This document shows positions 58,306 to 64,000 of a DNA stretch of 64,000 nucleotides, piece after piece. Both the position numbers and the translations under genes were made by a program. The stretch's first letter is position 1. The number at the start of each line of letters is the position of its first letter. Source of the DNA: Metallyticus violacea (lineage: Eukaryota; Arthropoda; Insecta; Mantodea; Metallyticidae); the NCBI GenBank assembly GCA_030762175.1, contig CM060831.1:68407001-68471000 (forward strand), read 5' to 3'. The notes beneath the pieces were generated by a model, which did not search any database, was not told the DNA's origin, and saw nothing but the letters and a program-made list of their open reading frames with translations.

Positions 58306-58602
58306 TTTTTTTTTTTTTTTTTTTGAGTAGTGTTTAGCGCCTGTTTTTACTACTGAGGCACCACAGGCGGTGGACACTGATGATACATGAAATGAAATGA
58401 TAAATTGGGAAAGGATTTTTTTTTTTAAGGAAGGAAGCGTTCCAGGCCTAAGTTTAGGTACCTCCCCGGCATTTGCCAGTTATGAAGACTGAGGAAAACC
58501 TGGAAAAACCCCAGTCAGGGAGGACGGTCCGGGCGGGATTCGAACCGCAGACCTCCCGCTCACGAGTCCGTGCCTTAACGACCTCGGCCACCCGTGGCGG
58601 TT
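58306..58602 (-). repeat. SINE-B copy with perfect TSD and A-tail
   Basis: Full length. On the plus strand it begins with ~19 T (the poly(A) tail) and GAGTAGTGTTTAGCGCC and ends GGCCACCCGTGGCGG. The TSD is AGTAGCTATAGCA, identical on both sides (58293-58305 and 58603-58615). Likely the youngest SINE-B in the window together with the nested copy at 30848. Confidence 0.97.
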
Positions 58603-58615
58603 AGTAGCTATAGCA

Positions 58616-59599
58616 AAATGACAATTGTTTTTATGGTAATTTTACACAAGTACCATCATGTTATAGCACTTTAGTAACGGTTTTGACTAACAATAAGGAC
58701 TGTTTATAATTAAGGTATATAAAATACATATTATCAATTGTAATCATTTTTCCTTTATGTTTTATTTCGTGTGCAGAAAAGTGTGGAATTTGGGTCAAAG
58801 TTAGCCTGTCCTACTTTCATGATGTTAGATGAAGTCGCCGTCATGTTATTTTTTTTAAATGTTAAGACTAGTACATTTAAATCGCTTAAGTGAATCTGCT
58901 CAGTTGTTGAAATGTCAGTACTTTTTGGCATACGTCCATTATTTTATTGGGCATGTTTTGTATTAAAATCACAACTTGAACACTATATTCAAACGCTATA
59001 TATATACTTTATTAATAAAATATATTCTTTAAGGTTTGATATGCTATTTAAAAGCATTAACCTGCGAAAACGTAGTGGGTTTTGCTAGGATTCGATCCTA
59101 CATTATCTCAAGAAAGTTACTTCTTGTTGAACCCCAGCAAGGAAAACCCTCTCAGCTCCAGCCTTAGAGAGATTAGAGGGTCTTCATAACAGCCTAAGCC
59201 TTGAGCAACAACCCAATGACTTCCGAAACTTCTCCTCCTTAGTCTAACAATCTCATCAAGACACAGCATTCAGTGATCACCTGTATTTTATAAAGATTAA
59301 AATGACAGTTAAGAAATCAGTTCTCAGACCTTTTACACGCAAACTATACATCACGGTGTTCTGCCGCTCATACTCAACATCGTGAGTTAATCTCTAGTAA
59401 ATCGTGTGTAATAAATTTAATGCATTATCCTTGCACAGACATTCGTGCGTTCGTCAGTGCATCTTTGTCGCCACTAATACTCTATTAATACTCTCTCACA
59501 AGAAAAGTCGGTTTTAAAGCAAAATTTTATTGAAAAATGTGTTCTGACGGGAAATTAAACTATTCCTAAAAATACAAGCCATTAAATTTTATAGCCTTA
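58616..59599. other. Non-coding stretch, no gene recognised
   Basis: Minus strand has GGATCGAATCCTAG near 59090, which is B-box-like, but no A box or partner copy was found, so no SINE is called. Confidence 0.4.
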
Positions 59600-60362
59600 A
59601 GCCAGATTTCAGGAGGTTTGTTATCGGGCGGTGGTAGCAGTTTCTGGATTTTGATGCGAAGAAATTTTATTCACTTCCATGACATCAACATTTTCGAAAT
59701 TTCTTCCACGCAGGAAATTATGTATGAATCAAAACCGATGGTAATCTGATCAGCAATATGTGCTGAGTGTGGTACCAGTTCCATTGTTTTTCGAACAGTA
59801 AAGGGTCTCGCATTGTCCTGTTGCAAGAGAACTGTGTTTCGATTAACTAATGCTGATATCCCTGTCTCAAAACTGCATGAACTCATTCCAGTTGCTGAGA
59901 ATAACAATTCGCAATGACTGTATGCCCTTTTGGAACAAACACCAAGTGAATCACAGCTTCAAAATTTCACCAGACATATAACATTACTTTGAAGCCGAAC
60001 CGATTTGGTTTAGCAATGAATTTGGCAGGCTGGCGGAAATCAAGTCATTGTTTCGATGTGTTAGATTTGAGGTAATATTCCCATATTTAAGGATAAATCT
60101 ATCAGGAGCTGACGATATATATCCACTCTACTTTGAGCTTGTTCAGGTGTCAATTCATGAGGAGTAGAACTACAGCTTCTGTATGTTTTTTAAGTGTGAT
60201 GTACGGTATCTTTTGATGTACCAAGTTCTTCTGACAGCCTACAGATTTTCCAAATTCTGTATGCATTCTCAATATCCCAATACCTTAGGTCTTCCAGTAC
60301 GTGATAAATCTTTAATGTTTTCTTCTCCATTATTCAAACGCTGGAACCACTAACAGCACCTT
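59600..60362 (-). pseudogene. Mariner-family transposase pseudogene
   Basis: Minus strand from about 60360: FQRLNNGEENIKDLSRTGRP (helix-turn-helix linker region), RLSEELGTSKDTVH, a PHELTPEQAQSRVDIYRQLL equivalent, and near 59860 FETGISALVNRNTVLLQQDN followed by ARPFTVRKTMELV with the second catalytic Asp kept. After that, about 15 residues before the SPDLAPSDY block are missing or altered and the third Asp cannot be placed. C-terminal EEISKMLMSW. Several frameshifts. Terminal repeats not found. Confidence 0.72.
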
Positions 60363-60674
60363 CTTGCTCGGACAGCAGAGGGACTGTTCTGGCAGACAAT
60401 AAAGAAAATACTTTCTTTTGTTCATTGGAAGGGGTTTGCTTTTCCCCAGGCAGGTATGTTAGCAAAGAGGCACGCTGTTAACACCTGTGATACCGTTAAA
60501 GGACGTTGAACTCTAACGTACGGTAGAAATTGAAATTGAACGATGGACGAATCGCCACACAATCTGACTAGCCAATAATATGAGAGTTGCATGATGTCAC
60601 CGGTAGCGCATAAGGATAACTAAACTCACAGTGGGGAAAATAGAGCGTTCCTTTATCACGTGGTAAAGTCAGCC
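60363..60674. other. Short non-coding stretch
   Basis: Nothing recognised. Confidence 0.45.
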
Positions 60675-60991
60675 TTTTTTTTTTTTTTTTTTTTTGATTA
60701 GATTTATTTACCGACGCTCTTTAACATCTCAGGTCATTAGCGTCCCATTCATCTCAGGATGTGAAATGGCCAACAAAATTTTGCCAGAAGCCTCTTATTT
60801 CCATTTCAGGCTTGAGGTTCTTTATCGTGCCGTAAATGTACGACACGGACCCACGGATTTACTTCGCTTCCGAAGGAAGCCATACTTAGGATTTTTACGC
60901 ACGAAAAAATCCATTGGTCCTGGACGGGATCGAACCCGCGATCTTGGGTGTAGGAGGCAAGCATTGTAACCACTACACCACCAGGACCGAC
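60675..60991 (-). repeat. SINE-A copy with long A-tail
   Basis: Plus strand opens with 21 T (60675-60695), then GATTAGATTTATTTACCGAC, and ends CCACTACACCACCAGGACCG. Has a small insertion (TATTTCCATT) in the body. TSD not clear. Confidence 0.92.
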
Positions 60992-63900
60992 ATAAAAGCC
61001 AATCTTATTGAGTATTTAAGGACATGAAATCGCCCTTTTTGAGAATTAGTCTTGAAAACTCGCACTGGAACTTCAATGTTCGAGCTTCACTTCTGCTCGG
61101 CGCTTCTTCTTAGCAGTCAGAAAACTGCTGTTTGTTAAGTATTATAGCTCCGCGTGTCTGCCAACTGTCTCATTACTGCGATCCGAAGAGAAACGCCCTG
61201 GTACGCACTTGTTGGTTCAATAAACGACGTCAACTCGCAGATAACAAGATGTTCTTTCTCATCCATACATCACCTTTAATTCCCCTCACTCAATTCGGCA
61301 CTTTCAAGTCCCAAAATACAGCAACATCCCTGTAGATTGACAAGAAGAGAGTTATTTAGTGGTAAGCTTTATCTGCACATAATCAAACATCCATTACCAC
61401 TCTTCCAGCCACTTTGGAGCCCAGCCACTTTGGAGTAGTGGGGACTACTCAAAGCATTTGAAACTAGCACCCACGCGAGTCACCTTCCAATAACTCTTTC
61501 AGCATACGATAATAATCATAGTATTGCCAACAAAAGAAAACCATTAAAATCTTACAAAACCTCACACTTAGAAGCCGACATTTCTTATGAAACCTAATAA
61601 TATTCCGTTCTATGCAGTACTATATTAATTATGTTTATTTCTCTTCGTTTTTAAAGAAAATTTGAATTAATGGTAAAAAAAGCTGACAATACTTAGTCCT
61701 AGGTTTAGTGCATGAATTCCTTTCCAAGTCTAAGCAATAGGCGTAGCATCTAAACGATTAACAAATATATATTCTGTGTGCACCTTAGCAAGAAACCAGC
61801 CTCACCGAGCTCAAGAAGTTAATATGAGTAAAACGATTTTATTAATTACATACATGTAAATGACAATAGATGTTAAAAAGCGCTACTTCTCACAGACCAC
61901 TTTCCCCTCTTCCTGTGGTCACGATGCGTGCTCCCGACCACTTCCGGCGACGGCTTCCTTATCTCAGGATCATACTTTGCCACTGGCTGGCCTTGTCTGC
62001 ACCTGAGAGTCAACAGCCGGGAGTCGAACACGAGGTCGAGGGGTGCAACACACTGATATGTGGCAATCACAGCAGCTGTTGCTCGAAATACGATCCGGTG
62101 GCGGCGTCGTTGATGCAAACTTGTGGTTTACCGGAGCTTGTGTTAGTAATTGCTTACTAATTGATCTAGGGTCAAGGACCTGTCTATACAATGGACACCA
62201 TCCATAAGAGAATTACCAGTTAATTTCACAAACAAAGTATTAGTACAAATTACTATTCAATCAAATACGTAAATGAACCCCTATAATTAAGTGCTTGCAT
62301 GTTTTTTTAGTATTTATGAGATTTTGTGTATATTTTGGTTTTGGTAGAGTATATTCTGGTAATTTTGGGTCTTCATGACATTAAATATTGGTAGTGCTGA
62401 CATTTTAGGACTCAGTTCAGATTAATTTTGAGTAATGAAACCATTCAGTTCCATTGTTACTGAAAATATGTATCAGCAGGCCATGAACAGATTGTGAATT
62501 TGTTTTTGTATACACATGTTTCCCTAGATTTGATTCCATTTGTAACACTATGTTTTTCCAAGCTTGACTATTCATTTTTTTTAGCGTCTGAAAATTTGAA
62601 TTTACCTCTCTACAAAATAGTATTTTAATGCACTTCGCACAACCGAGCAACTCTCAAAGCTTTTCGCATATAATGTTCAACTTTCCGAGATTTTATTTGC
62701 ATTGCTACAGCGCGGTACATAAATGTTCAAGTGTTCGAACATAATTAGCACTCTGTCTTGTAGTTCATCCCTCTGACGAAATAATTTCAGAAGAACTCAT
62801 TGATGTGGAAGCTGTTATCGGAATTACGTGTACGTCTATTGGCATGACTCATAACTACGAGGTTTGAATGAGAAATGGAGTACAAATTTATCGTCATAAT
62901 CACCAATGACAACAAGAAGAGAAATAAGTCTTCGGCGTATTCTGGATATATGAACAATACATGCACAAAGATAATAAGCAAACACATTAAAATCCACTCC
63001 ATGTCGAGACTGAAATCCGAGAACAAGATACACGGCATCTTAAGAATGACCATTATAGACGGCTTTTCACCATCATCTACATTTATGAATTAGGTTTTGG
63101 AAACCTAAAGCAGCCTCATTCAATTTTAATTTCATCTTTTTCTGGGTCTGTCCACACATCTTTTACCTATAGCTTCATAGAGTAGGTATTGGTTTTGGTT
63201 CATGCCATTAATAAGTTTGTTTTAATTTTATGAGCATTTTATCGAGTATAAGTATTTTGACATCTTTTATAATTATCTTACTAGTATTTTTTCTATTTTG
63301 CAATTCCTTTACGGAAAGCAGAAATATTGTTTCAGATGTTATACTTTTCCTATCGTCATCCAGAATTCCGACTGTCACTGCAGAACTTAAATTGGATACC
63401 TTCAGTTTGTTTAATTTACTGATATTTTATGTTTGGTTGATTATTTTATTTTATTTCTAGTGAGGTTTATGCTGGCTTTTAGACTTTTTTTCCTCCCAGG
63501 GTCCACCATATGAAGCTACGTCCATCGCGTACCCCGTGGTAGTAGAGCGTATTCTCCTATTTAAATTGATTGGAAGCTTGCAAATCAGGTCATACATAAC
63601 TCCTAGAAGCTCTAAATCAATTAATGTAATCAGCTTTACCAGCATATAATATACGAGCAGAAATCAATAATTCTGCAGTGGGTTCCTGATCAGTGTAATT
63701 TAAACTTGAAATTAAATGACGAATACGCTTGTAAAGAAATAAAAACCATGCAAAAAAAAAAAAAACGCTACACACAAGAACATATCCAATACCAGCGAGA
63801 CAAACAGTGGAAAGATGAAACAAAGATATTACAAAGTCTGTAATATTTTCCAGAGTAATTTGCCAACGAATAATTAATGTCGAGTTCACACTGAGAAGGT

Positions 63901-64000
63901 GCTAACTTAGGTAATAAAAGCTTGCTGCTTACTGCTGTCAATTATGCCTTTTCAGTTTAGATTTTAAAATTTACTTTATTCACTTTTGATTTAATTTTAA
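60992..64000. other. Non-coding stretch, no gene recognised
   Basis: 3 kb. A 15-bp direct repeat CCAGCCACTTTGGAG occurs at 61405 and 61421. A GC-rich island at about 61870-62130 is open on both strands for ~80 codons but has no recognised domain. The remainder is AT-rich. Confidence 0.45.

Noticed and set aside
59060..59200. Another tRNA-derived SINE
   Set aside because: Only a B-box-like GGATCGAATCCTAG on the minus strand; no A box, no second copy, no TSD.
1..64000. CRISPR array, operon or prokaryotic defence system
   Set aside because: No regularly spaced repeats, no dense same-strand genes, and the repeat content is clearly eukaryotic.

Overview
This window is eukaryotic, AT-rich, gene-poor DNA, almost certainly from an insect. 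Evidence: mariner, IS630/Tc1-like and hAT transposon remnants of insect type, decayed non-LTR retrotransposons (LINEs), many tRNA-derived SINEs, a TATA plus TCAGTT initiator core promoter, and dispersed microsatellites. No intact host gene, true tRNA, rRNA, CRISPR array or operon was found. A polyneopteran (cockroach, termite or stick-insect type) would fit the repeat style, but that is a guess from memory, not shown by the sequence. I see no convincing new biological system; the interest lies in the layered transposon history.

Working labels used below (not published names). SINE-A (~285 bp): tRNA-like head with A box TGGTGTAGTGGTTA and B box GGGTTCGAACCC (resembles tRNA-Gly), a body carrying GTCGTACATTTACGGCACG, and a 3' end AAAGAGCGTCCGTAAATAAA. 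SINE-B (~265 bp): class-II-like head (tRNA-Ser/Leu style, GGTGGCCGAGGTCGTTAAGG) and a 3' end GGGCGTTAAACACTATT. SINE-C and SINE-D: two further tRNA-headed families with two clear copies each. SINE-E: one copy whose body resembles SINE-A. Many copies keep target-site duplications (TSDs), which prove individual insertions.

Layout. 0-10 kb: SINE-B (2.0 kb), SINE-A (4.2, 5.5 kb), SINE-C (5.0 kb), an internally deleted IS630-like transposon (6.8 kb), SINE-D (9.3 kb). 10-21 kb: 5'-truncated SINE-A (10.2 kb), a LINE 3' end split by a second IS630-like element (11.5-13.1 kb), SINE-A (14.2 kb), a transposase remnant (15.4 kb), LINE fragments (16, 17.1 kb), SINE-A (17.2 kb), a nearly full-length dead mariner (19.3-20.5 kb). 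21-32 kb: deleted mariner (21.4 kb), SINE-E (25.9 kb), 5'-truncated SINE-A (26.2 kb), hAT 5' part with promoter (27.4-28.0 kb) cut by SINE-B, SINE-B (29.7 kb), and a LINE containing SINE-A containing SINE-B (30.2-31.5 kb). 32-46 kb: third IS630-like element (32.2 kb), an orphan ORF or exon candidate (33.8-34.3 kb), LINE reverse transcriptase remnant (35 kb), SINE-C (36.9 kb), mariner remnant (39.8 kb), poly(A)-tailed SINE-A (42.9 kb), LINE C-terminus split by SINE-A (43.7 kb). 46-64 kb: DUF4817-type transposase remnant (46.3 kb), a four-SINE cluster (47.2-48.5 kb), hAT remnant (51.9 kb), SINE-D (56.1 kb), SINE-B with perfect TSD (58.3 kb), mariner remnant (59.6 kb), SINE-A (60.7 kb).

The parts fit together as parasites and hyperparasites: LINEs presumably supplied reverse transcriptase for the SINEs, SINEs inserted into LINEs, hAT and each other, and DNA transposons persist only as deletion derivatives or point-mutated relics. 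Every transposase or RT reading frame seen is broken.
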